A stretch of 64,000 nt of DNA from Phorcus lineatus. Lineage: Eukaryota; Mollusca; Gastropoda; Trochida; Trochidae. The DNA lies in contig OV121082.1 of assembly GCA_921293015.1 (NCBI GenBank), positions 27,293,497 through 27,357,496 on the forward strand, given 5' to 3'. The notes under the pieces are model-generated. The model was not told where the DNA came from. It made no database searches and worked only from the letters and a program-made list of their open reading frames with translations. Shown piece after piece: positions 23,492 through 35,883 of the stretch; within the stretch, counting starts at the first letter, position 1; each line of letters starts with the position of its first letter. A program made the translations under genes and the position numbers.

Positions 23492-25488
23492 AATAGAGCC
23501 ATGGGCTCTGTAGCTCATCAGACTTTTGATAGAAATAGGTGTTGTGGTTTAGACCATGGGGTCATGAGCAGTGTAGGAAAGATAGCCTGTCCCAAAGTCC
23601 GAGTTATTCACAATCAAATAAAAAAGGCCCATTGCCCATTTGGGGTCAAGGGGTCACCGAACCTACAATTCAGAATCCCCATTGTCCAAGGAGTCTACAC
23701 ACAACTATTAAGCTATCAAGACCTTTTGGAACTGGAGAAGAAGATGAAAGTAGGATTTTAAGGTTTTGACCCCTGTGACCCCATTTGGGGTCAAGTGGTC
23801 ACCAAACCTACAATTTAGAATTCCCAGTGTCCAAGGAGTCTTCACACAATTTTTCAGATCTCTAGAGGTGAGGTGAGGTGAGGTGGTGTTTAACGTCGCT
23901 TTCAAGATTATTTCACTTATATCGCGGCTGCTAGTATTAGTGCAGGGAGAAAGCCCGCAACACCATTGTGGCTATGCATTGCGGTGAAACCTGCGAGCAT
24001 CGGCTGGAACTAGCGAACCATGGATGGTACTGCGCTGAATTGCAGTGTAGCATTGCATCCAAACCTGACTGCGTGTAGAACAGTTCTCTACTGCAGACAA
24101 AGTTGCCGAGCCCCTGGCGGGATTCGAACCACGGACCTCCTGATCCGAAGCCGAACGCGCTAACCACTGCGCTATCCCGCCCCCTCAGCTCTCTAGACCT
24201 TTTGGAACTAGGGAAAAAGATTAAATTAGGTTTTTTAGGTTTTGACCCCTGTGACCCCATTTGGGGTCATGGGGTCACCAAACCTACAATTTAGAATCCC
24301 TGTTGGCCAAGGAGTCTACACACACCTTTTCAGCTCTCTAGACCTTTTGGAACTAGGGAAAAAGATGAAATTAGGTTTTACAGGTTTTGACCCCTGTGAC
24401 CCCATTTGGGGTCATGGGGTCACCAAACCTACAATTTAGAATCCCCGTTGGCCAAGGAGTCTACACACACCTTTTCAGCTCTCTAGACCTTTGGAACTGG
24501 AGAAGAAGATGAAATTAGGTTTTTCAGGTTTTGACCCCTGTGACCCCATTTTGGGTCATGGGGTCACCAAACCTACAATTTAGAATCTCCAGTGCCCAAG
24601 GAGTCTACACACAACTATTCAGCTCTCTGGACCTTTTGGAACTAGGGAGAAAAGATTAAATTAGGTTTTTTAGGTTTTGACCCCTGTGACCCCATTTGGG
24701 GTCATGGGGTCACCAAACCTACAATTTAGAATCTCCAGTGCCCAAGGAGTCTACACACAACTATTCAGCTCTCTAGACCTTTTGGAACTAGGAAAAAAGA
24801 TTAAATTAGGTTTTTTAGGTTTTGACCCCTGTGACCCCATTTGGGGTCATGGGGTCACCAAACCTACAATTTAGAATCCCCGTTGGCCTAGAAGTCTACA
24901 CACACCTTTTCAGCTCTCTAGACCTTTTGGAACTGGAGAAGAAGATGAAATTAGGTTTTTCAGGTTTTGACCCCTGTGACCCCATTTGGGGTCATGGGGT
25001 CACCAAACCTACAATTTAGAATCTCCAGTGCCCAAGGAGTCTACACACAACTTTTCCGCTCTCTGGACCTTTTGGAACTGGAGAAGAAGATGAAAATAGG
25101 TTTTTCATGTTTTGACCCCTGTGACCTCATTTGGGGTCATGGGGTCACAAAATCTACAATTTAGAATCTCCAGTTCCGAAGGAGTCTACACACAACTTTT
25201 CAGCTCTCTGGACCTTTTGGAACTGGAGAAGAAGATTAAAATAGATGTTTAAGTTTTTGACCCTTGTGACCCCATTTGGGGTCATGGGGTCACGAAATCT
25301 ACAATTTAGAATCCCCATTTGCCAAGGAGTATGCACATAAAATTTCAGCTCTCAGAGTCATTGGTTCTGGAGAAGAAGTCGAAAAAGTGAAAAGTTTACG
25401 GATGGACGGATGGATGGACGGACGGATGGACGGACGCCTTGCCATGCCATAAGCCCATCGGGTCTTTCAGACCTGATAAGCTAAAAAT
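23492..25488 (+). mobile_element. Helitron-like non-autonomous element with a 145-bp satellite array
   Basis: The head is AATAGAGCCATGGGCTCTG, with a GAGCC/GGCTC hairpin. Units starting at 23761, 24237, 24382, 24526, 24672, 24817, 24962, 25107 and 25252 keep a 145-bp step once the SINE is removed. Each unit contains CTGTGACCCCATTTGGGGTC. Then come a GGAC/GGAT microsatellite (about 25399-25435), a hairpin GGTCT-TTC-AGACC (25461-25473) and CTAA (25481-25484). A hairpin a few bases before CTRR is the Helitron 3' signature. No Rep/helicase is present. Open frames across the units are only the repeat read through. Confidence 0.75.
23866..24184 (-). mobile_element. tRNA-derived SINE, copy 2 (full length)
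   Basis: It has the same A box (TAGCGCAGTGGTTAGCGCG) and B box (GTGGTTCGAATCCCGCC) on the minus strand, and a CCTCA tail at the low end. Target duplication TCAGATCTCTAG / TCAGCTCTCTAG (23854-23865, 24185-24196). Removing the SINE plus one duplication (331 bp) restores the exact 145-bp step of the satellite array, which independently confirms both boundaries. Confidence 0.95.
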
Positions 25489-26210
25489 TAAAATTTATCA
25501 GAATTCATGAGCTGTAACAAAATAGACGCTAATCAACTATAGATATCACCGATGTGGAAATGAGATTCAGCAAGTTTCATCACCGATGTCGAAAGATTTA
25601 TTTAACCTAGATTTTGACGCCGATCGGTCATTTATCATGATAGCAATCATTGTAAGTGTTGACAGGTATTTACTATTTTCGTGTCTTTTGTCGAAATGTT
25701 GATGATACAATAATTAAAAAATAGGTTGCATATTGAATTTGTTTTAAATATCATCATGACTTAGAAAATTGCCGATAGGTACAAGAAATCGTTGAATTCT
25801 GCAAGAAGACAAGTTATTTACACGATCAAATTGACACTTGCGCATCTGAAACACAAGTTTTGATAATTTTTTAACATGACACCAACTTATAAATTATTTA
25901 TTACATATCAGTTATTTTATCAGCAACTCTAATGGGGAATCCAATCAGCATTTGTTATTGTTATTTAAGATAAGAATAAACAGCTATACTTGAAGGTCGT
26001 GTCAACGGTATCGTTTCGTTTTTGGACTATCGTGTAAATGTTTACTGAAATTTGTAAACGTACTAGCCCTAGTCCAAACTATAGACAAGGTTATGGTTAA
26101 CAAGTGTGCAAAGTTTGGTTAATCTAGACCTAACAGTTTGAGTAAATTGACTGGACGGAAGGAAGGACAGACAGACAGACAGACAGACGGACAGAATGAC
26201 CGCTATATAC

Positions 26211-28572
26211 AGCGATGCCAACCCTAATTGAAGCTAAAGTGTAATCTATCTGCCAGAAAAGTGTAATTTCTATCAAAAAAGTGTAATGATACTTTGGTTC
26301 TGGCAACCATATAATAAATAAAGCAATATAGTCTGTGAAGCTGACGCATATTCAATATGTTTTTTTGTGGCAACATGTTTTTTCAATCATATAAGACCAA
26401 CGTGCGAAACGGAAGAATCTGCAATGCAAAGAGTACAAAAAGCGTGCGACTCACCGAGTCATGAGCCTTTCAAACATGGAAAATCTATGCGATAATCATT
26501 TTTGAAACGTTGTGTGACACGACTCTTTTTCGCATTACTAGTTTCGTTGATCAAAGGTTGACGCTTCAACATGCTGACATTTGCTTTGCACTTTCAAATA
26601 AAATGGCGTCACACGTGGTCAAATCTCCTTGCATCATTGTTTCATTCATAATCATCGTTAAAATCCAATATCTGTTGATGACATTTGCGTAGCAAAGCGA
26701 TGTATTGAGCTTGGAAACCAAACCGGTGCTAACTAAGGCAACAAAGCAGACGACCAATCAGATTCGTCATGACTTGCATTTTAAAGATCGACTGAAATGA
26801 CCCATGGCAACTTTCGTCATTCATAAGATATGTATTCTAATTTGCCAGTAACTTGAGTTTAAATTTTCGAAATCAGCCGACAAACAACTTTAATACGCCT
26901 TTTTCGAATCACCAGCTAATTAGCGCCAGTGAACAGAACTGAACTGGCCCGTGGTCACTGAGGCGTGTCCTAGGCGGGCTAGTCGGCGGAAGTATAACCT
27001 CCTTAATGAAAAAACAACAGGAAATTTCACAGTCTTTACAACTGTTTAAACATATCTAAAGTCATCCAAGCAACTCAAACCTCCGATAAATTGATGTTAA
27101 ATATATCTTTATTTATTTGTATTGTTCCAAGCGAAAGACAGTGTTTTAATATGATACTATGCGCACTATCCCATGGCATGTGTACATCAATTACGACATC
27201 TGCCAAATGTCACAACAATCAGACTGGTTTACTAGTCTTATTTTTTTATGACACACAGGTGGCCATTATGTATTCCTATCGCATTCAATTTCAAATCTTG
27301 ATTTAATGGTCTCTAATTATACCTTTTGAATTTTAACGCCTTGGACCCACCAAGCGGAATATATGTCCTGTCATAATGGCGTAACTCTTGGCACTCGACT
27401 GCTACTTAGTTTATTGTCACGGCGTCCAGTCATTTTGAACCAATGAACTTGCAGAATATATATTCAACCGATAGATTAAGAGAAGGAGATTTGGCTCGTG
27501 CACTTCTACGGATGATGACACACATTTAAAAAAGTACATCGTGAATAACGGGTAGCAACATTCTCTAGGATTACGTAGGATGTTTCTAACGCTTGCCACA
27601 GGTATGTTTTCATGTCATTGATTGTTAAATTCAAAGACAGAGATATTGCAACACGGTGTGAGATGTTATACTAGATAAGAATATAATATGTGTTAGTTAA
27701 ATACAAACGAATCATCCACTAAGTACAAAGTTGTCATGAAAGTGAAGTGAAACAAAATTATTTTTTCTATAGTAAACATTAAAAAAGTTTCTATATTCTC
27801 TCCCGTTTATTACAAAACCCTTCATTTTTTCGAGACAGTTGAAAACTTCATATCGATAAATACATGTTGTAACACTACGTGATATCCCATAGTAATGGAT
27901 CTCTCAACGACAAAGTTCTTAACCTTTTTGATATAAACCCACCCAAGAAAACCACGTCCAAGGATTGTCACAGTCCAATCAAGATGGATTTGACGACTGA
28001 GAGGGAAAGTTGATATCATGAAGCAGTTACATATCGTATTTTGGAATTCTTTCGGTCATGCTATTGCCTCTATTTTGCTGTTGAATTAGCTTAAAAATAC
28101 AGAGAAAATCAAAGGGTTATACTTTCAGCTGACGACTAGCACGTCACACACTGGGCGTGGCTTCGAGTCATGCTTCGGTGATTTTGTCTAAGCTTTCGCA
28201 AGTCTCATCAGGCGGTTATCCAAAACAGGGGTATAAAAGGTCTCCTAGTAGTCGAGTCAAAGCGTATATTTTCTCCTTTTTTGGCTCTATTGATTCTTAT
28301 AAGTGAAGCGAATACAGATACTAATTTGTAATAATCAAATTTATGCGTTACTTCTCCTCTTTAACATTAGGCTGAATGAATGAAGCTTTCTCATTGGCTG
28401 AAACGCTATTATGAACGGTGCAAGGCAATTTGAGCCCCGTGATATTTCTGTACTATTGCTATGCATGGAAACACGTAAAAAAATCGTTATTAAAGTCAAA
28501 CAAAGCGTAAGAGCGTAATTCAAGCATGAAAATCGTAATAATTACACCAAAATCGTAATGGTTGGCATCTCT
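26211..28572. mobile_element. 2.4-kb hAT-like non-autonomous element (element II of the nest)
   Basis: The ends AGCGATGCCAACC and reverse complement AGAGATGCCAACC are inverted repeats with one mismatch. The flanks CTATATAC (26203-26210) and GTATATAC (28573-28580) are an 8-bp duplication with one mismatch. Short GTGTAAT or CGTAAT motifs are repeated just inside both ends, as transposase-binding subterminal repeats often are. No transposase is visible. It holds the second copy of the LTR-like repeat at 28079. Confidence 0.75.
28079..28366 (+). repeat. LTR-like or promoter repeat, copy 2
   Basis: It is the partner of 11249-11534, in the same orientation, with TG...CA ends and the better TATA box GGGTATAAAAGG. 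It lies near the right end of hAT element II. Confidence 0.6.
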
Positions 28573-28751
28573 GTATATACCCCCGCTATGCCCGCTTACT
28601 TCGTAGTGGGGGTAGAGTAAGCTGACTCATACATGGATTTGATGTTCCATTGGGGCAAAGACAGAATTAGAAGGGTGTATACACACCATGAGTTCTATAA
28701 TCATTGAGAAGAGATGATTGAAAGAGACAAGAGGCAGGTAATGAGACTCAC

Positions 28752-28864
28752 TTGTTGTCTGCAAGGAATATGTCCTTCACTTCCTCCAAAACGGAGGTTT
28801 CATTTCGCAAATTGACTTCCCACAGATGCAGCGAGTTGTCACTGCATACACTGATAACTCTACC
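28752..28864 (-). CDS. LLGL: LLGL exon 4 (first WD40-like repeat)
   Basis: The minus strand has a TTTTTTTTCAG acceptor, 113 coding bases and a GTGAGT donor. It reads GRVISVCSDNSLHLWEV followed by a short loop and SVLEEVKDIFLADN. The S-DNSLHLWE core is the D-x-x-LHLW ending of the first WD40-like blade in Lgl proteins, and VLEE follows it as in vertebrate LLGL1. It starts in phase 0, which matches the end of exon 3, and ends in phase 2. The blade contributes to the double beta-propeller scaffold. The next exon was not found in the 28.7 kb to the left. Tomosyn has a similar block, so the paralogue call depends on the whole set of exons. Confidence 0.88.
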
Positions 28865-31240
28865 CTGAAAAAAAATATTTTAAAAACATGTGTCAACTTT
28901 ATTATGGCAAAGTCCAATCCCACCACAGTTGATTACAACATTTCTATGAAAGGCATTTTGTAAGTTGAAATGGAAATGATTACAAGTTTATTGAGCCTCT
29001 TAAATAATGGTATGTGATGTTTGGACACTCAGTCTAAAGCAGATATAACGAAAGATAGAAATGAGCATATATAAGCAAATGATATAAACAAGCAGAATAA
29101 TATCAACAAATGGAAAAGATTAACTTGTGAGAGAAGAAGTTATTCTTTACATCTGCTTTGGCAGTGAACTTTTCCAACATGGTGATGACCTTAGATCAGC
29201 GAGATAAAATCAAACGCAGTTCTAAAAGTAGGTGGGTGGTTTTCAAAATTGGTAGCATTTTCTGCCCAAACAAGATCTTTCACAAATCACTTGTTTTAAA
29301 ATGGTTTTTATTTTCTAGAAAGTACATTTTGATGTTGATGGTCAATTTAAAGCCATTTCCACAATAGGTCAACTCCCTAATTGATGATAGATTCTGCCAA
29401 GATACGGAGCGGTGTAAAAGATCATGTGAGGACCGTCAGTGGGCCATAACTGTCACTATGTTTATCGTCATCACTCTGATATAAATAAATGGTAGCTATT
29501 CTCAAATGCTATTCAAGCTCTAGTTGGTGTTTGAGCGCAAGATCGAACATGTTAGAACAAAATATCCAAATAATAAGATTTTCTTTATATAGATCATCTG
29601 TGGTCTGTGGTACAAATATCAGTATATATTGCTGAAGGATGTAGGTGGTACCAGTCCTAATCCATGTTGCGTAGGGTTTACATTTACATAAATCATAAAT
29701 ATAGCTCTTCATGTATCAAATTATAATTATCTACTTTACATGGTTTGTTTTTAAACAATATTTCTGGAAAGTGAACGGTGAGTGCAACGAATGTATAGAG
29801 AGAAAGGGGGGAGAAGATCAGTGGAAAAAAGGCATAGGTCAAGATCACTGATACATTTATTTTTCAAGTATTTTTATTCACATAAGTGGGCACATAGTAC
29901 AAAGCAAAAAATATTCAATTCAAGTGATATGAAACATGCAGATAATGTACTAGAGCATCAATGAGCATATACATGTGTACATCAGGTCAGTGAAATACAT
30001 TGTGCAGTGGCAGCCATTTTCTAATAAAATCATTTGATTGATTTTTCATTGTGGTTATGTATCTTTCCACCTGAAAAATATTTTTCAGGGAAGCAATGAA
30101 TGTCTTAAAAGACAAGGTTCATTTCTGGTACAACTGATATATGTGTCTTTTTCCAGGAAACAGAATACGATGTAACAGCTGGAAATTTGCAATCTCATGA
30201 ATACCAAACAGAATGGATTTAAGATTTAAATGAACCTCATAACCCAGATGCAGTTGAAGAAGTGTTCAAGTTCAGCCAAGAAAAGAGCCACCAATGGACA
30301 TTCAAAGTATACATGGTCAATCGCTTCTGTTTCAGTTTTTCATCTGTTACAATTACTGTTGTCAACTATTGTCATTTTAGACAACTCCAATTTGGTATAC
30401 AATGTATTTAATTTAAACTGACAATCTTGATGTTTAATATCTTTACAGCATTGTCTTGGAAGTTTAAAAATTAAGATCTGTTACAAATATTTGGCATATT
30501 GTCACTTTGTGAAAGTTTATATCTTTCGAGAGCCCTTAAAGGCCGGTATCCGCCACTATACACGGTGTTGGCGTGGCCAAGTTGACCTGAAAAAAACCTA
30601 CACCTTGAAGGGAAAAATTTAGGGTACCTATGTTCAAAACGGAATAAATGAAAATCTTCTTACCGGAAAGTTATCATATTTACACAATATATCCTTGAAA
30701 CTTCAAAGAAGGGGAATTCCTAAATATGTTTGATCCAAAGTAAAAACTAAAAGAGTACTTTGACTACATTTACTTCATTATTGTTTCCAAATTTGAATTA
30801 ACTCTGTAAATGTCATGTGACAAGATTCTTAGCATTACCATACCAAACAAGTCTGCTAGTGGAGGAAAAGATCCATTCATAGTGTCAGATTTCACTGCCT
30901 TCCCAGCCTGACTGGGAAATCAAAACCTCCCCCATCCCATATGTCCCCCAAATATTTAGTTTTGGTTGTGGGTATAAGCTAAAGAGACTTTTGAGTAAGG
31001 TTATGAAAAGATTATTGTGATTATTGTGGAATGGATTTAGACAAATTTGTATAACTTTTGTCAACAATAGTGAAATATTCACTTCAAATACATCCAAACA
31101 TTGTTAAAAGACTATGATTGTTTTGAACAATTTTTAACAAAATGTTAAATACAGGTTCTTGTAAGGCCTATACTTAATTCTTTAATTAAAGACCTCATTA
31201 AGTTAGTGTTGGTCATCTCATACAAAACAAGTGTTTGCCA
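28865..31240. other. LLGL intron 3, left part, nothing firm
   Basis: No transposon ends or exons with good support. At about 30157-30330 (plus) a TTTTTCCAG precedes a stretch reading ETEYDVTAGNLQSHEYQ and, after one stop, NPDAVEEVFKFSQEKSHQWT. It looks coding but has no donor or partner exon, so it may be a gene remnant. Confidence 0.4.
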
Positions 31241-31244
31241 CTAA

Positions 31245-31365
31245 CATGGCAATGTCCCCCCCCCCCCCGTTATGAGATATTTGGCATTATTAATATTATC
31301 GCGTTAACAATGTATTACAGTGGTCAAAGTGTCATGGTGACCATGAAAATGAGGTGATTGATGAT
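31245..31365 (+). repeat. Fragment of the 150-bp satellite family
   Basis: CCCCCGTTATGAGATAT, ATCGCGTTAACAATGTATTA and GGTCAAAGTGTCATGGTGAC match the array at 46471-47066. A C-run of 14 precedes it. Less than one unit is left. Confidence 0.65.
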
Positions 31366-31380
31366 TACTGAAACACGAGA

Positions 31381-32760
31381 ATGATCTCAACTCTTACGTT
31401 GCTGAATATTATTTTGACCAGTTTTGCCCCCATGGCTGAATTTTCCAGCACTCACCTCGCTACCGTTATAGCGCAATTAGCCCCTGTGGCTGAATTATTT
31501 AGCACCGAGAGACATGATTACAATATATATGGTGTACTCACATGGCGAATTGCGGGTGTAAATGGCCGTTCCACACAAAAGTAGCCCTCCAATACCATAC
31601 ACAAATGAACGATCTTTATCTAACACTTTGAATGAATTTTTTATCTTGATTTCTATTACAATCTGAAAATTGTCTTTATTTAGAGTTACAGAAAATCCTT
31701 AAATATGATCGCACAAATAAAAAATTATATATGGAATTGAAGATACATTATTCCTCTTTACGATGATATAGTTTTTTTTACAATGTGACCTCTAGTTAGA
31801 TATCTACAATTATCAAAAGATATACGCGGCGAAAGATGGTTGGGAGTACCCCGAGGATGCTCCGACATAACAGGATTATTAGCCAGAACTAATTCTCCCT
31901 TGGGCAATCTGGCAATCTAGCTAATTAGTGCCATTATACCCCCGGGGCAATCCCATGTCACCAGCATGCGAGTGCCAACGTTCTAAGCACCAGCATTGCT
32001 TCCTGCTGTACCGATCATCTCGGCGTGTGCAGTCACACGTGGGCGAACATTCCGAGATAAAAGAAATCAGAAATTCTTTACGCATGCCGCACCTTTATTT
32101 CTTGCTGCGCATGTACAAATTATACATAGAATTAAAAATAAATCTTTCATCTTTGTGACTGAAAAAATAATGAAAAGGTGCCAACTGGTTCAAAAGATAT
32201 GAAAAGCGAAAGAGGGACACCCTCAACTACTTGAAAACAGATTTTGATATTCGCTCTATTTGTGACACCAGTCGCATCATTCACTGCATCATTATTATTG
32301 AAAGCGCATATGCATATTATACATGGAATTAAAGACAATTCTTTTCCCTTGAAATAGGTGAAAAAAATATAAAAAAGCATTAAATAGTTCGGGAGATATG
32401 AACCGCGAAAGAGCGACACCCTTAACTACTTGAAAACAGATTTAGACAATCATCTTATTTGCGACATTTGTCGCATCACTCGCCGCACCATTTTTATTGA
32501 CTGCGCATATGCATATTATACATGGAATTAAAGATAATTCTTTCCACTTGAGAAAGGTGAAAAAAAAATTTAAAGTGCCAAATAGTTTGGGAGATATGAA
32601 CCGCTAAAGAGGGGTACCCTCAGACATTTGGGGGGAAAAATTGATAATTGCGACATTTCTCGCATCATTTGCCGCTTCTTTATTTTGTGTTGCGCACATA
32701 CACATTTCATATTGAATCAAAGCCAGTTCTTTTCCCTTTACGATGATGTAAAAAGTATGA
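31381..32760 (+). repeat. Array of ~200-bp modules, second locus
   Basis: The start (31385-31495) repeats 14830-14940 nearly exactly: CTTACGTTGCTGAATATTAT and TTTTGCCCC-TGGCTGAATT. At least three further modules follow at about 32085, 32290 and 32490, with a truncated one at 32680. Each has CGCATATGCATATTATACATG-type text, GGAATTAAAGACAATTCTTT, GGGAGATATGAACCGC and GCGACATTTGTCGCATCA. The array stops just before the piggyBac pseudogene. No coding function is evident. Confidence 0.65.
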
Positions 32761-33018
32761 AGTTCCGCCACCCGATTCTAAGGAAACAAATTGTGAAAGA
32801 TCGTGGGTATGTTCGTGATGTGGCTCGTATCAAACGTCCAGTGACAGCTCACATTGACTTTCTGTCTCTTTTACGACGTAAAAAAAGATTATTTTATTGA
32901 CAATCAAGTATTTTATATTACACTTATTCACCTTTTTGATGTGAAGAACAAACTTTATCAGGAGAGTAATGCTCATCCCCACTTCTGCTTCTTTCTTCAA
33001 TCTTCTTGATTATCCCCC

Positions 33019-35692
33019 TCATTTTCCTTCTCTGAAACTGATATAAGCTTTAGTGCATTCTTGTGACGTGTGATAAATTCTGAAACATGGTGCTGCACAT
33101 AGAGCCACATTACACTCGTTACATTCGTAAGAAGATTCTTTGCCTACCCTTTTCTTCTTTCGAACTGGCTGATTGGTTTCTTCTGCTGCCCTTCGAAGTA
33201 GCTTTCTTTTCGCTTTGGAGCAAACAACACACATACAGGAAAGCCTCTTCTTTTCAACAGGCTGAATCTTTGATAGAAAGTACCGACCATGAAGACGCAA
33301 CACACTTTTGTCGCTCGTGCTTGGCCTGCCACGAGGACGTCTATGCAGGGAAGGCACTTTTTCTGTGTCGACGAAGGTGATCACATGCTGCACTAAATCT
33401 TTTCTGAATTGTCGGCTTGTTTTCAAGGTTTTGTCTTTTGAGAATTCTTTATAGAGAATGTAAGAGTTCAACATGGCAACGTTCAACACATGGAACCACA
33501 CACGCTTCCACCATTTAAGAGTTTTCTGCCTGATCCACACCTCCCATATATTTGTTATATTCATGCACAATACGTGGTCTCGTATTTGCTTCCCCAGTCA
33601 CTCGGTTTTTCTTCCGTCTCTACAATTTCAGTGTCTCCTACATTTGACATGAGCAACACTGACTTCCTGTCCTCATACCTCACAAAGAGTAGGTCTTGAT
33701 TGTGATAGATCATCTTATCCCCTTTCTTCTGCTTTTTCTGTGGCTTCTTTACCTTCTCAGGAATGCCTTTGCAATTTCTTCTCAACGTCCCCGTCGCACC
33801 AGTTCCCGTTTCCCTCAAGTTTATATACAATGCCATAGAGGAATAGAAATTGTCCATTAACACATGATACCCTTTCCCTGCATAATGCTTCAAGTCCATG
33901 ACGATATAATACGTTTTCCCACCAACAGAAACAGTTTCATTTGTTCCTGTGTACAGTTGAAACTTGCAAACATAACCATTAGTTGAGTCACACAGCATGT
34001 AGGCCTTTATCCCATACTTCTTCGGCTTGTCGGGATTGTATACTTTGAAACTCAGATTGCCTTTCCAAGGCACCAACCCTTTGTCAACACAAATCGTTTG
34101 ATGCGGCTTGTAAACTCTGGAAAAACGATGAACGATTCTCTGGTACAAATAGCCAAGTTTATTGATTGGTGAAAACTGGGGTGTGTTTCGTCCCGGCATT
34201 TGGTTATTATCATTCAAATGTAGGTACGTTAGTAATAACCAGAGCCTATAGCGAGGCATACATTTGGTAAAGAAAGGCGTCAACGTCACATCACTCGTTG
34301 ACCAATACTCAGAAAAGTTTCTCTGTACAACCAGAGACATTGCTATAGTCATTGCTATAAATACTTTCATTTCTTCAGCATTCGTATCATACCATTGCCT
34401 CAACCTAGAACAGGGTTTTAGAACCTTATCATCAACCTCTTGGTGGAAGAATCTGTTGGTTTGTGCTGCCATTGATCCATAATCATCTTCATGAAAAGAC
34501 AACCCGAAATAGTCTACAGGATGCAGATTATCAGGCAATTCTACGAAGTATCCTAATCGCGTGTTGCCAGTAAATTGCAGATCAACACGTCCACGTGACC
34601 CACTGTCCAGCGTTCCATAAAGTTGTCATGGTCATCAAAATGTGTGTCCATTTCATTATATTGCTCATCAAAGCCAGTGAACTCTTCCTCTGTGGCAGTA
34701 CCAGCCGTACAGGGGTAAAAAAAATATGATTGTCTGACTCTCAGGTACAGTAAGAAATCAATGTCGGGCTAGTAAAAAGGGTATTTCAACTTGCCCGGGG
34801 TCATGTAAAAAATTAAAAGTCATCCTGCCCTCATTTTCACGTAATTTCCTATTGAAAATGATTTTTAATAATATCTAATCTTATCTTTCTTCATCACGTA
34901 ATAAAATCGTAACTTTATAGTTTAGAAGTTTGGGAAGAGTAACGTCCCTTTATTTTCATTAATGCCTAGAGGGGCAAGTCGTATCGAGACTGGGTTTTTT
35001 CCCGCATTACTCAGTAGAGATAGCGCATCGCTAATAAGGTTAATACCCAGTTGGTGTGCATGGCGACGAGACATGCTTTCTGATAATGTCCCAATGATCT
35101 ACTTCAAGTTTCTTTGGTGGGGGAAAGAAGATGAATTAAGTTAACTTGCATCTAAACATAAAATAGAAACAACAAAGACAGTATTTCATCTAAAAACAAG
35201 AAATATGATAACGAGAAACGGGAAAGAAAATTCATTCCATCTTGGAAAGGCCTGTATCCGTGGGTAAAGTACTTTGATGCTGAAAACATCATGAGGTGTG
35301 AAATATGTATGAAATACCAAGAAATTAACGCTAGAAATAAAAAACATGTGTTTTTAGATGGCTTTGAAGTTTTTTTGAAGTAAAGTAGTGGGCAAGTATA
35401 AAAAAAATCAGGGCTAGTAAAAACACTGTTTATACTTGCCCTTGGGCAAGTAAAGACTTTTTTTAAAAAATTGACCCCTGCTGTAGCAGTTTCACCCGTA
35501 CTTGCTAATATGTCTCTTGCAATGTTTTTTATTTCTTGATCATTATCAATGTCACTTTCACCATCACTGTCACTCTCATCAGTTGATTCCATATCAGAAG
35601 CTTCATCGGCATGGACCTCGTTGATAAAGTCGTCATCAGTAGACGTTGACGACCCTTCCCTTCCTAGTCCTCGGCCTTCTGGCCTTGGGCAT
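33019..35692 (-). pseudogene. piggyBac transposase, broken
   Basis: The minus strand carries an acidic N-terminus (from about 35692, STSTDDDFINEVHADEASD and MESTDESDSDGESD), a 0.77-kb MITE (34710-35480), then the DDE core from about 34538. It reads LPDNLHPVDYFGLSF, TICVDKGLVPWKG (first D) and YHVLMDNFYSS (second D). A one-base loss in an A-run near 33607 moves YNKYMGGVDQA (third D) to another frame. A deletion follows, and KTLKWWKRVWFHVLNVAMLN resumes in a third frame. The C-terminal cysteine-rich zinc domain (C-x2-C ... C-x2-C) is present. piggyBac enzymes move DNA at TTAA sites. This copy is inactive, and its terminal repeats were not identified. Confidence 0.93.
34710..35480. mobile_element. 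771-bp hAT-like MITE inside the piggyBac gene
   Basis: The ends CAGGGGTAAAAAAAA and reverse complement CAGGGGTCAATTTTTT form a short inverted repeat. The coding sequence of the piggyBac N-terminus is interrupted exactly here (GETATA on one side, an acidic EEEFTGFDEQ-type stretch on the other). CTTGCCC and GGGCTAGTAAAAA motifs recur near both ends. The presumed 8-bp duplication is too diverged to read. Confidence 0.7.
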
Positions 35693-35883
35693 CTTTCACA
35701 TCAATCTGTAATTGATTGAAAATAACTTAGGCACACGCAAGTTATAACATCAACACATGACCTATTGTACAGAGAAATTCAATGTGAGCTTCATGGACAT
35801 TCAATTGCCACATTTTGTAAGTGTTTGAAACAAATTTGCCGTTGCGCGCCGATATTTCCAGCGGCCATCAATAATGGTGGCAA

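Larger units (their letters stand above)
20684..26071 (+). mobile_element. 5.4-kb hAT element (element I of the nest)
   Basis: The ends are TAGGGCTGGGATGG and the reverse complement of TAGGGCTAGTACG. A perfect 8-bp duplication, GTCCAAAC, flanks it at 20676-20683 and 26072-26079 and fits nTnnnnAn. It carries a broken ZBED-like transposase at 20815-22762 and, in its 3' part, a Helitron-like array with a SINE inside. Only the left third is original hAT coding sequence. Confidence 0.9.
19878..28616 (+). mobile_element. Satellite-bearing element, copy A, split by two hAT insertions
   Basis: Head: AAACAAGAAAAAAGTGAGC with the hairpin GTGAGC-ACG-GCTCAC (19893-19907). Body: about two and a half ~175-bp units (20223, 20395, 20573). 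It is cut at 20683, resumes at 26072, then has a GACA/GACG microsatellite, is cut again at 26210, and ends after 28573 with the CCCCGCTA...GTAGTGGGGG hairpin. Copy B (51915-53228, minus) shows the same order, which proves that the three pieces belong together. Non-autonomous, no coding capacity. The two hairpin ends and microsatellite recall Helitron/Helentron-type satellite elements of bivalves. Confidence 0.75.

Noticed and set aside
23939..24260. 107-codon minus-strand frame over the SINE
   Set aside because: It is a read-through of SINE copy 2 and flanking satellite units, not a gene.
24103..25164. Repeated 63-65 codon frames with MTPVTPFGVMG
   Set aside because: They are the 145-bp satellite unit read in one frame. 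145 is not a multiple of three, so each frame dies in the next unit.
32628..32900. 90-codon plus-strand frame ending KKRLFY
   Set aside because: It starts in the modular repeat. The second half is basic and might be real, but there is no homology or splice support.
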